DNA of 13,789 nt from Lachnospiraceae bacterium (GTDB taxonomy: Bacteria; Bacillota; Clostridia; Lachnospirales; Lachnospiraceae), in NCBI GenBank assembly GCA_900771995.1, contig CAAGQC010000108.1, positions 1 to 13,789 of the forward strand, read 5' to 3'. Below, piece after piece: positions 6,476-13,789 of the stretch. The position numbers and the translations under genes are program-made. How positions within the stretch are numbered: position 1 is the stretch's first letter; every line of letters starts with the position of its first letter. The notes below the pieces were generated by a model. The model searched no databases, was not told the origin of the DNA, and saw only the letters and a list, made by a program, of their open reading frames with translations.

Positions 6476-7903
6476 ATGAGAAGAAAAGTTGCAATCGCGA
6501 CAGTAGTAGCTATGATGCTGGGACTTACCGCATGTGGAAATGCAGATACACAGCAGACCGTAAGCACCGCACAGGAATCACAGGCACAGACCGCAGAGTC
6601 TGCTGCAAGCACGGAGCAAACCCAGGCTCCCGCAGAGCCTACCGAGGTGGTATGGTGGACTTACTTCGGAGATACCAACATCGGCTATCTTCAGAATGTG
6701 ATCGACGCTTTTAATGAGAGTCAGCAGAATTACCATGTGTCAATTGAATATCAGGGAAAACAGTCCGAAATGAATGCCAAAATCCAGTCTACCGCACAGC
6801 AGGATCTGCCCGCATTGTTCTCCGGAGCAGTAGAGAATGTGGCAATGTATGCAAACGCCGACTATTGCGTGGATCTGCAGCAGTATATTGATAAAGATAC
6901 TGATGGCTGGAAAGAGTTAGAGGATACCTGGGATGCCATCCGCAGCGCCTATTGCGACAACGAGGGCAAGCAGATCGGTTATCCCATCGGTTACAGCTAT
7001 CCCGGAGTATACTACAACGCAGATATGTTCAAAGAAGCGGGAATCGATCCTGCAAGTGTAAAGAGTTATTCTGATCTGTATGAAGTGAGCAAAAAGCTGG
7101 TAGACGGCGGCTATACCAAATACGGTATCGGATTCCATGCAGACGGTTTCTATTTCAATGCTGCGCTGGGAAGAGAAGGCCTTCAGGCATATGACAACAA
7201 TAACGGACTCGGTGCCGATGCTATTACAAAGTGTCTGTATACCAGCGATGAGAAAGTAGATGCAGCCATCACCAACATGTTGGGTGTATATCAGAAGCTT
7301 CATGCGGAAAATCTGTGTGTTCCTTACGGTTCCGATTATCAGGCAGAGATCATTCCCCAGCTGGCTTCCGGCGACTGTGCAATGATGATGGGCGTGGTAT
7401 CCATGACCACCAAAGTACTGGATTCCGTAAACGGTGCTTTCGAAGTAGGTATTCTGCCGATGCTGTCCGCAACAGAAGACGGTAAGAGAACCGGAGAGCC
7501 TGCAGGCGGTACCGGAACTTTCATCGGTAACAACGGCAATGCAGACCAGATGCAGGGCGCTTATGAGTTCATCAAGTTCGCAAGTACCGGTGATCAGGCA
7601 GCATATTTTGCAACCCAGACCGGTTACCTGGCACCGAATCAGGAAGCTTACCAGAGCGATGTATATCAGGATTATGTGAAGAATACTTTCCCCGCAGTAT
7701 CCACCATTTATGAGTCTCTGTCAGCCAGCGATGATTCTGCGACCAACCCTTACATCCCCATCTCCAATGAGATGAAGGCAGCTAACAGCCTTGCCATCGA
7801 GACTGTGGCAGCAGATCCCAAGGCAGATATTCAGGGTGTGATCAAGACTGCAGAAGAGAGTATTCAGGAAGCTATTGATCTGTACAACCAGTCCAATCGG
7901 TAA
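6476..7903 (+). CDS. ABC transporter substrate-binding lipoprotein, UgpB-like
   Basis: Extracellular receptor of the importer, anchored to the membrane as a lipoprotein; 475 residues. The signal peptide MRRKVAIATVVAMMLGLTAC has a lipobox LTAC with Cys20, followed by a flexible Gln/Thr/Ala/Glu-rich linker (21-56). The mature domain (from VVWWTYFGDTN) is a family 1 solute-binding fold. The segments FNESQQNYHVSIEYQG, GGTGTFI and AYEFIKFASTGDQAAYFATQTGYLAPN resemble UgpB, the sn-glycerol-3-phosphate receptor of enteric bacteria, more than maltose-type proteins; specificity is not established. Start ATG follows AGAGGAG by 11 bases. It is last of the three transporter genes, whereas binding proteins are often first, and a strong terminator follows it. 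Confidence 0.93.
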   Translation: MRRKVAIATVVAMMLGLTACGNADTQQTVSTAQESQAQTAESAASTEQTQAPAEPTEVVWWTYFGDTNIGYLQNVIDAFNESQQNYHVSIEYQGKQSEMNAKIQSTAQQDLPALFSGAVENVAMYANADYCVDLQQYIDKDTDGWKELEDTWDAIRSAYCDNEGKQIGYPIGYSYPGVYYNADMFKEAGIDPASVKSYSDLYEVSKKLVDGGYTKYGIGFHADGFYFNAALGREGLQAYDNNNGLGADAITKCLYTSDEKVDAAITNMLGVYQKLHAENLCVPYGSDYQAEIIPQLASGDCAMMMGVVSMTTKVLDSVNGAFEVGILPMLSATEDGKRTGEPAGGTGTFIGNNGNADQMQGAYEFIKFASTGDQAAYFATQTGYLAPNQEAYQSDVYQDYVKNTFPAVSTIYESLSASDDSATNPYIPISNEMKAANSLAIETVAADPKADIQGVIKTAEESIQEAIDLYNQSNR

Positions 7904-7941
7904 GACCGGAAATTTGGAATAATGTAACAGAATAGTGAAAG

Positions 7942-7983
7942 TGCCGGGACCGGTTGTACCGGAATTCCCGGCATTTTCCTTTT
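7942..7983 (+). terminator. Terminator after the binding-protein gene
   Basis: TGCCGGGA (7942-7949) pairs with TCCCGGCA (7966-7973); inside, CCGGT and ACCGG form a second 5-bp stem with a TGT loop. The tail is TTTTCCTTTT. With 39 bases after the stop codon and a long GC-rich stem it should terminate well. The phosphodiesterase gene starts only 42 bases later with no clear promoter, so partial read-through probably feeds the phosphoesterase genes. Confidence 0.88.
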
Positions 7984-8024
7984 CGGCAGAATACAGAGAA
8001 CAATAGGAAGGAAGAAATTCAAAA

Positions 8025-9347
8025 ATGAAGAAAAGAATTTTAGTATTTTCCGTGGATGCTTTTGTATGTGAAGATCTGGCAAAATTGTTGCGTCTTCCGA
8101 ATGGGAAAAAATATTTGGCGAAAGGGTGTCTTGTGGAAAAGGGAATGCGCACCATCTATCCTTCCGTGACTTATCCGGCACATGTCTCCATGCTTACGGG
8201 CTGTTACGCGGGAACCCATGGAGTTACCAGTAATTTCGCTTTCACGACAGCGGATAAGGAACAGAGCTGGCGCTGGTCAGGTGGCTATAGGGTGGATGAT
8301 ATATTTCATGCGGCGAAAAGAGCGGGATACACAACCGGTTCCGTGTCCTGGCCGGCGACAGCGAATCATCCGGACATAGACTGGCTGATGGCGGAGTACT
8401 GGATGCCGAAGGAAGGAGACACTCTGCGCAGCAGTTTCGCGGATGCGGGATCCAGTCCGGAGATGCTGGATATTATCGAGGCGAATGCAAAATATCTTCC
8501 GGAAGGGTATGAGCAGGGAGGCAGGAAGAACTTCATGAAATGGCCCGAAGAGGATGATTTTGTCATTCATGTGGCGAGTCAGGTGATTAGAGAGCATGCA
8601 CCTGAGGTCATGTTCGTACATATCGGTATGTTTGATTCTTTCCGTCATGCAAACGGTGTGTTCGGTCCGCATATTGACCGGGCACTGGATTATCTGGACC
8701 GTTATATCGGGGAACTGATGGATGCCTGCAGGATCGCGGGAGTACAGGAAGATACGAACCTGATCCTGGTGAGTGATCACGGACAGCAGAATATCCGCAG
8801 AGTCATCAATCTGAATGTCCTGCTTGCGGATCAGGGGCTGTTACGGATGGATACAGATGGGAAAATCATCTCCTGGGATGCTTTCAGCTTTTCCAATGCC
8901 ATGTCGTCACTGATCTATCTGCGGGATCCCGGGGATAAAAAGCTGCAGGAGAGGGTGTACCGGGAGCTGATGGCTTATTGTGAGGAAGGCATTTACGGAA
9001 TCGGCAGAGTATTTACCGCAGAAGAAGCGGAGAAAGAGGAACACTTAAAGGGAGACTTTTCTTTTGTGGTAGAAAGTGACGGATATACCTCCTTCGCGGA
9101 TAAGGCAGTAAGACCACTGGTAGTGGGATTCGATGACAGAGATTACCGGTTTGGACACGCAACCCACGGATATCTGCCGGACCGGGGAGCACAGCCGGTA
9201 TTTGCAGCGCAGGGACCGGATATCCGGGAAGGCATCGTACTGGAGAGAGGAAAAGTGGTGGATGAGGCGCCTACCTATGCCAGTCTGTTGGGCGTGACGC
9301 TGCGGGACGCCGAAGGGCAGCCCATGGAAGAATTTTTAAAGGCGTGA
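8025..9347 (+). CDS. Type I phosphodiesterase / nucleotide pyrophosphatase family protein
   Basis: Alkaline-phosphatase superfamily hydrolase (NPP type), 440 residues, expected to cleave a phosphodiester or pyrophosphate with two metal ions, probably zinc. Visible ligands: Asp11 (FSVDAF), nucleophile Thr49 in YPSVTYPAH, Asp204 and His208 (FDSFRHANG), Asp251/His252 (SDHGQ), and His381 in HGYLPDRGAQPVFAAQGP, the typical end of the active site. There is no signal peptide, unlike many exported relatives, so it should act in the cytoplasm on an imported compound. The start follows AGGAAGGAAG by ten bases. It is the first of three closely spaced phosphoesterase genes (13-base gap to the next). Known family members cleave nucleotides, glycerophosphocholine or other phosphodiesters; the substrate here is unknown. 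Confidence 0.93.
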   Translation: MKKRILVFSVDAFVCEDLAKLLRLPNGKKYLAKGCLVEKGMRTIYPSVTYPAHVSMLTGCYAGTHGVTSNFAFTTADKEQSWRWSGGYRVDDIFHAAKRAGYTTGSVSWPATANHPDIDWLMAEYWMPKEGDTLRSSFADAGSSPEMLDIIEANAKYLPEGYEQGGRKNFMKWPEEDDFVIHVASQVIREHAPEVMFVHIGMFDSFRHANGVFGPHIDRALDYLDRYIGELMDACRIAGVQEDTNLILVSDHGQQNIRRVINLNVLLADQGLLRMDTDGKIISWDAFSFSNAMSSLIYLRDPGDKKLQERVYRELMAYCEEGIYGIGRVFTAEEAEKEEHLKGDFSFVVESDGYTSFADKAVRPLVVGFDDRDYRFGHATHGYLPDRGAQPVFAAQGPDIREGIVLERGKVVDEAPTYASLLGVTLRDAEGQPMEEFLKA

Positions 9348-9360
9348 AAGGAAAACAGGT

Positions 9361-9948
9361 ATGAAGATATATTTGGTACGTCATGGAGAGACGGACTGGA
9401 ATCTGCAGGAACGCATGCAGGGACAGGCGGACAATGAATTGAATGATACCGGGAGAAAACAGGCACAGATCGTCGCCGATAAACTGCGGGGAATTACGTT
9501 TGATGTCGCATTCAGCTCCACACTTTGCAGGGCAGCGGCTACGGCAGAGATCATTCTCGGGCAGCAAAAGGATCTGTTACAGAAGGATGCAAGAGTTATG
9601 GAGATCGGCTTCGGACCCTGGGAAGGGGAGAAAATATCCAGAGTTATGAACGAGGCGCATCCATTGCATAATTTTTTCGCCGGACCGGACCGCTATTTTC
9701 CACCGGAGGGAGCAGAGAGCTTTTACAGGCTCTACGAAAGAAGCGAAGATTTTATGAATAAAGTGATATTTCCACTGGAAAATTATTGTAAAAATATATT
9801 GATCGTTGGACACGGGGCATGGAATCGGAGTATTATAAATCCGTTAAAACAGATCAGCCTGGCAGAGTTCTGGTCACAGCCGCTGGAGAATTGTGCGGTG
9901 GAAGTCCTGAATCTGTCAGGCAATCGGCTGTCAATGTCCGAAATGTAA
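9361..9948 (+). CDS. Histidine phosphatase (phosphoglycerate mutase-like) family protein
   Basis: Small phosphomonoesterase of the histidine phosphatase superfamily, 195 residues, cytosolic. The signature RHGE is at 7-10 with phospho-accepting His8. Arg57 (SSTLCRAAATAE), the acid/base Glu81 (MEIGFGPWEG) and the second histidine His151 (VGHGAWN) complete the active site. Length and the FGPWEG box fit broad-specificity phosphatases such as the CobC/GpmB-like group rather than the larger glycolytic phosphoglycerate mutase. GAAAGG precedes the ATG by eight bases. It lies 13 bases after the phosphodiesterase and 26 bases before the metallophosphoesterase, so the three are almost surely one transcript. 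It could remove phosphate from the product of the first enzyme; this is inference. Confidence 0.93.
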   Translation: MKIYLVRHGETDWNLQERMQGQADNELNDTGRKQAQIVADKLRGITFDVAFSSTLCRAAATAEIILGQQKDLLQKDARVMEIGFGPWEGEKISRVMNEAHPLHNFFAGPDRYFPPEGAESFYRLYERSEDFMNKVIFPLENYCKNILIVGHGAWNRSIINPLKQISLAEFWSQPLENCAVEVLNLSGNRLSMSEM

Positions 9949-9960
9949 TCAGAAAAACAA

Positions 9961-9967
9961 AAGGAAG
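9961..9967 (+). promoter_or_regulatory. Ribosome binding site that sets the metallophosphoesterase start
   Basis: AAGGAAG lies seven bases before a GTG at 9975. The longer in-frame start at 9819 lies deep inside the preceding gene and has no such site. Confidence 0.75.
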
Positions 9968-9974
9968 TGTACCG

Positions 9975-10766
9975 GTGAAGATCAACAGAAAAGAGATTAC
10001 GATAAAAGGGTTACGGGAGCAATACCATTTTCTGCATATTACGGATACCCATGCCGGGCGAGAAAGCCTGACAAGAGATGGAATCAGCGCAGCAAAGCGG
10101 CTGAAGGAATATGTGGAATATGCCAATGCGGAAAAACTTTCGGGAGTTATTCTCACAGGGGATATTATTGACAATCCGTCAGAGGAGAATCTGACTTTTC
10201 TGAAGGAGCAACTGGAAACGCTGCAGGTACCCTGGCTGTATATTCCCGGAAATCATGACTGGACGTATGCGGATAATTATCATACCGAAGAAGCAGTTCG
10301 CAGGGACTGGCCGCTTTTACAGCCTTTTTGTCAGGGGGAGGAGACTTTTCAGGTGAAAAAGATCGGGGAGATCACCTGGATCGGCATCGATAATTCCATG
10401 GATATGTACTGGCCGGGAACGGCAGTGAAACTGCGGAAGGCACTGGCGGAGAGGCAGAATGACAACGTAATTATTTTGCAGCATATTCCGTTTGACTGTG
10501 GGACTCTGGCACAGGCGAGTCTGCATAGATGGGGGAAAGTGTTGACACTGGGAGGAAATCTGCCGGAGCAGGGAACTTACGAAGAGGCAGATACCGACAG
10601 AAGTGCGGACATACGAGAGATCATGCTTCAAGCGGAAAATGTAAAGGCGCTCATCTGCGGACACCTGCATGTGGATCATATGGATATGCTTACGGAGAAA
10701 ATTCCGCAATACGTATCCAATGAGTCCTGCTTCGGGGAAGCAGCACTGTTTCGGATTTATGGCTAA
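9975..10766 (+). CDS. Calcineurin-like metallophosphoesterase
   Basis: Two-metal phosphoesterase of the Metallophos family, 263 residues from the GTG at 9975. Motifs in order: DTH (24-26), GD (62-63), GNHD (92-95), His170 (LQHIPF) and GHLH (229-232), the complete metal-binding set. There is no signal peptide. The frame is open back to 9819, but that part translates the end of the histidine phosphatase gene; the GTG has AAGGAAG seven bases upstream. Members act on phosphomono- or diesters including cyclic nucleotides and glycerophosphodiesters; this sequence does not let me choose. It is the last gene of the phosphoesterase group, and a weak hairpin and the ftsH promoter follow. Confidence 0.9.
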   Translation: MKINRKEITIKGLREQYHFLHITDTHAGRESLTRDGISAAKRLKEYVEYANAEKLSGVILTGDIIDNPSEENLTFLKEQLETLQVPWLYIPGNHDWTYADNYHTEEAVRRDWPLLQPFCQGEETFQVKKIGEITWIGIDNSMDMYWPGTAVKLRKALAERQNDNVIILQHIPFDCGTLAQASLHRWGKVLTLGGNLPEQGTYEEADTDRSADIREIMLQAENVKALICGHLHVDHMDMLTEKIPQYVSNESCFGEAALFRIYG

Positions 10767-10800
10767 ATAGCGTGAAATAGCCTGCTTTTCATAGTTTTTT
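10761..10800 (+). terminator. Weak terminator candidate after the metallophosphoesterase gene
   Basis: GGCTA (10761-10765, overlapping the stop codon) can pair with TAGCC (10778-10782), followed by T-rich sequence (TGCTTTTC, then six T at 10795-10800). The stem is only five base pairs, so some read-through into ftsH is likely. Confidence 0.3.
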
Positions 10801-10813
10801 CACATTTGTGCTA

Positions 10814-10842
10814 TTGATTTATCCTCGTGTTATCTCTATAAT
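10814..10842 (+). promoter_or_regulatory. ftsH promoter
   Basis: TTGATT (10814-10819) and a perfect TATAAT (10837-10842) are separated by 17 bases, an almost ideal housekeeping sigma-A promoter. Transcription would start near 10849, giving an ~80-base leader before the ATG at 10928. It is the best promoter in the window. Confidence 0.8.
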
Positions 10843-10852
10843 AGAATAGATT

Positions 10853-10902
10853 TATTGTCTCGGAAGATTAGAATATTAAACATAGAAGAAACGGGGACAA
10901 TA
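10853..10902 (+). other. Possible stem at the 5' end of the ftsH leader RNA
   Basis: TATTGTCTC (10853-10861) can pair with GGGACAATA (10894-10902) over nine positions, one of them U-G, enclosing an A-rich 32-base loop. It begins within a few bases of the predicted transcription start and ends 16 bases before the ribosome binding site. It might protect the messenger or be a regulatory hairpin. No known riboswitch is recognised. Confidence 0.4.
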
Positions 10903-10927
10903 GAATAAGTCAGAAAATGGAGATAAC

Positions 10928-13198
10928 ATGAAAAATTTATTCAGGCTATATAATAACGGGTACGGCCCCGGCAACGGGGGAAACGGCAACGGTGCTCCCG
11001 GCAATGGGAACAACGCAGGCGGTGGCAATAACGGTAACGGTGGCAATGGCAACCGTCCGCAGAAGGGCCCCAACATGTGGATGATGATTCTCTCCGCGGT
11101 GATTACCATCATATTTGCTTTGATGTTTTACAGTACGATATTCGGAACCGACAAGAGCAGTGAAGTTCCCTATACCGAATTCCTGAAGGATCTGGAGGCA
11201 GACAAGGTGGCATCGGTGGATGTCAATAAGGAAAGCGGTGTGATCACGGTCCATCTGAAACAGGAAGCGGTCACAACACCGGAACCCGGCAGTTACATTA
11301 ATTTCTACGGCATCACCCAGAAAGCGATGTCGACCTCCAAAACAGGATATTATACGATGCTGATGGAGGACATGGATACACTGACAGCCAGATTACAGGA
11401 GCACGATGTAGAAGGTAACCGGGTAAGCAGCGATGTTCTGGACGCGGTGATCCAGTTCCTGCTGACTTTTGTTCTTCCGTTGGTATTGCTCTGGATCCTG
11501 GCGGGATTCCTGTTCCGGAGAATGGGCGGAAGCGGCGGCCCCATGGGTGTGGGCAAGAGCAATGCCAAAGTATATGTACAGAAGGAGACCGGTGTTACAT
11601 TCAAGGATGTAGCCGGTGAAGACGAAGCGAAGGAATCTCTGGTGGAGGTCGTGGATTTCCTGCACAATCCCCAGAAATACTCGAAGATTGGTGCGAAACT
11701 CCCCAAGGGTGCACTGTTAGTGGGACCTCCCGGAACCGGTAAGACGCTGCTTGCCAAGGCAGTGGCAGGTGAGGCACATGTGCCGTTCTTCTCCCTGACG
11801 GGCTCTGATTTTATTGAATTGTATGTAGGTGTGGGTGCCAGCCGTGTCCGCGACCTGTTTAAGGAAGCTACCAAGAATGCTCCCTGTATCGTATTTATCG
11901 ATGAGATCGATGCCATCGGACGAAGCCGTGATTCCAAGTACGGCGGAGGCAACGAGGAGCGGGAACAGACTCTGAACCAGCTGCTGTCCGAGATGGATGG
12001 TTTCGACAGTTCCAAGGGTATTCTGATCCTGGGTGCTACGAACCGTCCGGAGATCCTGGACAAGGCACTGCTGCGTCCCGGACGTTTTGACCGTCGTATC
12101 ATCGTAGACAAGCCGGATCTCAAGGGTCGTGTGGAGATCCTGAAGGTACATGCCAAAGACGTGAAGATGGATGAAACCGTAGATCTGGAAGCCATCGCAC
12201 TGGCCACCAGCGGAGCGGTAGGCTCCGATCTGGCCAATATGATCAATGAAGCAGCCATCAATGCTGTCAAGGAAGGCAGAGAATTCGTCAGCCAGAAGGA
12301 TCTGTTCGCAGCGGTGGAACAGGTGCTGGTAGGTAAGGAAAAGAAAGACCGCATCATGAGCAAGGAGGAGCGCAAGATCGTATCCTATCATGAAGTGGGT
12401 CATGCACTGATCAGTGCGTTACAGAAAAATTCCGAGCCGGTACAGAAGATCACCATTGTACCCCGTACTATGGGTGCTCTGGGTTATGTCATGCAGGTAC
12501 CGGAAGAGGAAAAATATCTCAATACCGAGGCAGAACTTCGGGATATGCTGGTAGGTCTGGTGGGCGGACGTGCCGCTGAGGAAGTGGTATTCGATACGGT
12601 GACCACAGGTGCAGCCAACGATATTGAAAAGGCTACCGCCATCGCCCGCAACATGATCACCCGTTACGGTATGAGCAAGCGTTTCGGTCTCGTGGGTCTG
12701 GCTACCGTAGAGAGCCAGTATCTGGAGGGCAGAACCGCTCTGAACTGCAGTGATGAGACGGCAGCAGCCATTGATGAAGAAGTGGTTGCCATGATTAAGG
12801 AAAGTTATGATCAGGCACTGCAGATGCTCCGTGAGAACAGAGAACTGATGGATAAGCTGGCAGCATTCCTGATCGAGCGCGAGACCATCACCGGTAAGGA
12901 GTTCATGGAGATCTTCCGCAGGGAGAAGGGCATACCGGATCCGGAGGAAGAGAAGAAGGATACAGCGGCGCAGGCTGCGGACAGCACAGAAAAGGGAAGC
13001 AATGTGGATGTAACCATTGGTGAACAGGTTATGACGGCAGAGAAGCCTGCACAGGAAGAAACACCCGTACAACCGGTACAGGAGAAGCCTGCGGAAGAAT
13101 CCGCAGAGCAGAAAAACGATGCTTCTGAGGAGCCGAAGGATCCCAAGGATCCTCCCCAGGGACCGGTAGGACTGTTCTCCCACGGAACCCTTTCATAA
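10928..13198 (+). CDS. ftsH: ATP-dependent zinc metalloprotease FtsH
   Basis: Membrane-anchored AAA+ protease that unfolds and degrades damaged membrane proteins and regulatory proteins; hexameric, active side in the cytosol. 756 residues. Order: Gly/Asn-rich N-terminal tail (10-42), first membrane segment (51-72), short extracytoplasmic domain, second membrane segment (176-196), AAA+ domain with Walker A GPPGTGKT (266-273), pore motif YVG (299-301), Walker B IVFIDEID (321-328) and second region of homology (ATNRPEILDKALLRPGRFDR). The protease domain has HEVGH (488-492) with third zinc ligand Asp565. The last ~86 residues are a Pro/Glu/Lys-rich tail. The commoner forms are HEAGH and FVG in the pore, so this copy has conservative changes. 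GGAG lies five bases before the ATG. Monocistronic or joined with the ACT gene 94 bases downstream. Confidence 0.98.
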   Translation: MKNLFRLYNNGYGPGNGGNGNGAPGNGNNAGGGNNGNGGNGNRPQKGPNMWMMILSAVITIIFALMFYSTIFGTDKSSEVPYTEFLKDLEADKVASVDVNKESGVITVHLKQEAVTTPEPGSYINFYGITQKAMSTSKTGYYTMLMEDMDTLTARLQEHDVEGNRVSSDVLDAVIQFLLTFVLPLVLLWILAGFLFRRMGGSGGPMGVGKSNAKVYVQKETGVTFKDVAGEDEAKESLVEVVDFLHNPQKYSKIGAKLPKGALLVGPPGTGKTLLAKAVAGEAHVPFFSLTGSDFIELYVGVGASRVRDLFKEATKNAPCIVFIDEIDAIGRSRDSKYGGGNEEREQTLNQLLSEMDGFDSSKGILILGATNRPEILDKALLRPGRFDRRIIVDKPDLKGRVEILKVHAKDVKMDETVDLEAIALATSGAVGSDLANMINEAAINAVKEGREFVSQKDLFAAVEQVLVGKEKKDRIMSKEERKIVSYHEVGHALISALQKNSEPVQKITIVPRTMGALGYVMQVPEEEKYLNTEAELRDMLVGLVGGRAAEEVVFDTVTTGAANDIEKATAIARNMITRYGMSKRFGLVGLATVESQYLEGRTALNCSDETAAAIDEEVVAMIKESYDQALQMLRENRELMDKLAAFLIERETITGKEFMEIFRREKGIPDPEEEKKDTAAQAADSTEKGSNVDVTIGEQVMTAEKPAQEETPVQPVQEKPAEESAEQKNDASEEPKDPKDPPQGPVGLFSHGTLS

Positions 13199-13249
13199 AA
13201 TCCAGGGGACAGAGGAATTGACACCATGCCATGCTTTGGTTTCCCGACA

Positions 13250-13265
13250 GACTGCACAGGCAGTC
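13250..13265 (+). other. Short perfect hairpin in the ftsH-ACT gap
   Basis: GACTGC (13250-13255), a four-base ACAG loop and GCAGTC (13260-13265) form a perfect 6-bp stem ending 11 bases before the ribosome binding site of the next gene. No U-run follows, so it is not a terminator. It may be a messenger-stability or processing element. Confidence 0.4.
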
Positions 13266-13292
13266 AGATCGCAATGAGGAGGTATTATCAAA

Positions 13293-13697
13293 ATGTTAAA
13301 ACAGTTATCCATTTATGCTGAGAATAAAAAAGGAGCCCTGCGTGCCATGACCAATGCGCTGTACGAAGCAGGCATCAATATCTGGGGTTCCGTTACCAAC
13401 GACGGCGCGGAATATGGCATCAACCGTATGGTCGTATCCGATCCCGATAAGGCCAGAGAAGTCCTGACAGAGAAGGGTTATCTCTGCCGTTTCGTAGATG
13501 TTCTGGCCGTAGAGATCGAAGACAAGCCCGGTGCATTGAACAATCTGCTGACCGCTCTCTTGGACAGCAATGTCAACGTGGATTACACCTACCTGTCCTT
13601 CAACCGTGATTCCTCTACTCCCGTTATGATTCTGCACACCGCAGATCCTGAGGAAGTGGAGATTTGCCTGAAGGCCAAGGGGTTCCACATGGTATAA
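13293..13697 (+). CDS. Tandem ACT-domain protein
   Basis: A 134-residue cytosolic protein made of two ACT domains (about 1-66 and 70-134). Each begins with the usual beta strand and the ligand-loop pattern: KKGALRAMTNALYEAGINI in the first, KPGALNNLLTALLDSNVNV in the second. ACT domains bind amino acids or similar small molecules and usually regulate an attached enzyme; free-standing tandem ACT proteins are common in Clostridia and often lie near acyl-CoA ligase genes, though none is seen here. AGGAGG lies ten bases before the ATG. It follows ftsH by 94 bases without a complete promoter between, so it is likely read from the ftsH promoter, and it ends at the right-hand repeat terminator. Ligand unknown. 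Confidence 0.93.
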   Translation: MLKQLSIYAENKKGALRAMTNALYEAGINIWGSVTNDGAEYGINRMVVSDPDKAREVLTEKGYLCRFVDVLAVEIEDKPGALNNLLTALLDSNVNVDYTYLSFNRDSSTPVMILHTADPEEVEICLKAKGFHMV

Positions 13698-13714
13698 GCA
13701 TTGAGTCCATGCAA

Positions 13715-13789
13715 AAATAGAAATTTAATTAATTAGTTAACAAATGCTCACGACGAAAATTATTGTTCGACGTGAGCATTGTTTTTTGC
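13715..13789. repeat. Right copy of the 75-bp perfect inverted repeat
   Basis: Exact reverse complement of bases 1-75, starting 17 bases after the stop codon of the ACT gene. The neighbouring bases differ (no match inside 13714 against base 76), so the repeat boundary here is sharp. See the left copy for its contents. Confidence 0.95.
13743..13787 (+). terminator. Intrinsic terminator after the ACT gene, identical to that of pyrG
   Basis: The same 10-bp stem, A-A mismatch, 4-bp stem and 8-base loop as at the left end (hairpin 13743-13780), followed by G and six T (13782-13787). It is correctly oriented to end rightward transcription of the ACT gene. Confidence 0.88.

Noticed and set aside
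10767..10927. Riboswitch before ftsH
   Set aside because: The leader is about 80 bases and A-rich, and no known riboswitch core is recognisable; only a simple stem is reported.
11350..12375. 341-residue open frame on the minus strand inside ftsH
   Set aside because: Ser/Arg-rich translation antisense to the conserved AAA+ domain, with no ribosome site; a shadow of the ftsH codon pattern.
13218..13223. Perfect TTGACA before the ACT gene
   Set aside because: No -10-like hexamer follows at 16-18 bases, so it is not called a promoter.
1..13789. Transposon or linear replicon bounded by terminal inverted repeats
   Set aside because: The interior holds chromosomal housekeeping genes (pyrG, ftsH), no transposase or replication gene, and the repeats work as gene terminators; target duplications cannot be seen.

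Overview
The window looks like a chromosomal segment from a gut Clostridium-type Bacillota, most likely a Lachnospiraceae member. This is inferred from the Gram-positive signals (strong AGGAGG-type ribosome binding sites, lipoprotein signal, TATAAT promoters), from moderate GC content, and from the protein relatives recognised by eye (DUF1846 protein, tandem-ACT protein, FtsH with a Gly/Asn-rich N-terminus). No database search was possible. There is no tRNA, rRNA, CRISPR array, transposase or phage gene.

Layout. The first 75 bases and the last 75 bases are perfect reverse complements, and each copy carries an intrinsic terminator. On the left, two genes run leftward: CTP synthase (pyrG, 74-1684) and a DUF1846 protein (1805-3289), with a terminator-like hairpin between them. 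A divergent promoter region (3290-3541) separates them from the rightward genes. The first rightward gene (3542-4414) is a mosaic: the first ~137 residues of a GH94 phosphorylase (chitobiose phosphorylase-like) are joined in frame to two separated pieces of N-acetylglucosamine-6-phosphate deacetylase (NagA). It has lost most of both parents and looks like the remnant of a collapsed chitobiose/GlcNAc locus. A 14-bp tandem repeat and a terminator follow it.

The central block (4637-10766) holds two ABC permeases and a UgpB-like lipoprotein. After a terminator come three phosphoesterases from three unrelated superfamilies: a type I phosphodiesterase/nucleotide pyrophosphatase, a histidine phosphatase and a calcineurin-like metallophosphoesterase. 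None of the three enzymes has a signal peptide, so the simplest reading is import of a phosphorylated organic compound followed by cytoplasmic breakdown. No ATPase subunit is encoded here. Just upstream of the first permease lies a run of 6-bp direct repeats (TTTACA, TTTACA, TTTACG, 10-bp period, plus one further upstream). It resembles the PhoP-binding repeats of Bacillus, TT(A/T/C)ACA, and supports a phosphate-starvation-controlled phosphoester scavenging locus. The substrate is unknown.

The right block (10814-13697) is a well-formed promoter driving ftsH (membrane AAA+ protease), followed by a small tandem-ACT-domain protein and the right-hand copy of the terminator repeat.

The observations most worth checking are the Pho-box-like array with its three-phosphoesterase import locus, the in-frame GH94-NagA mosaic, and the identical terminator-bearing inverted repeats at the two ends.
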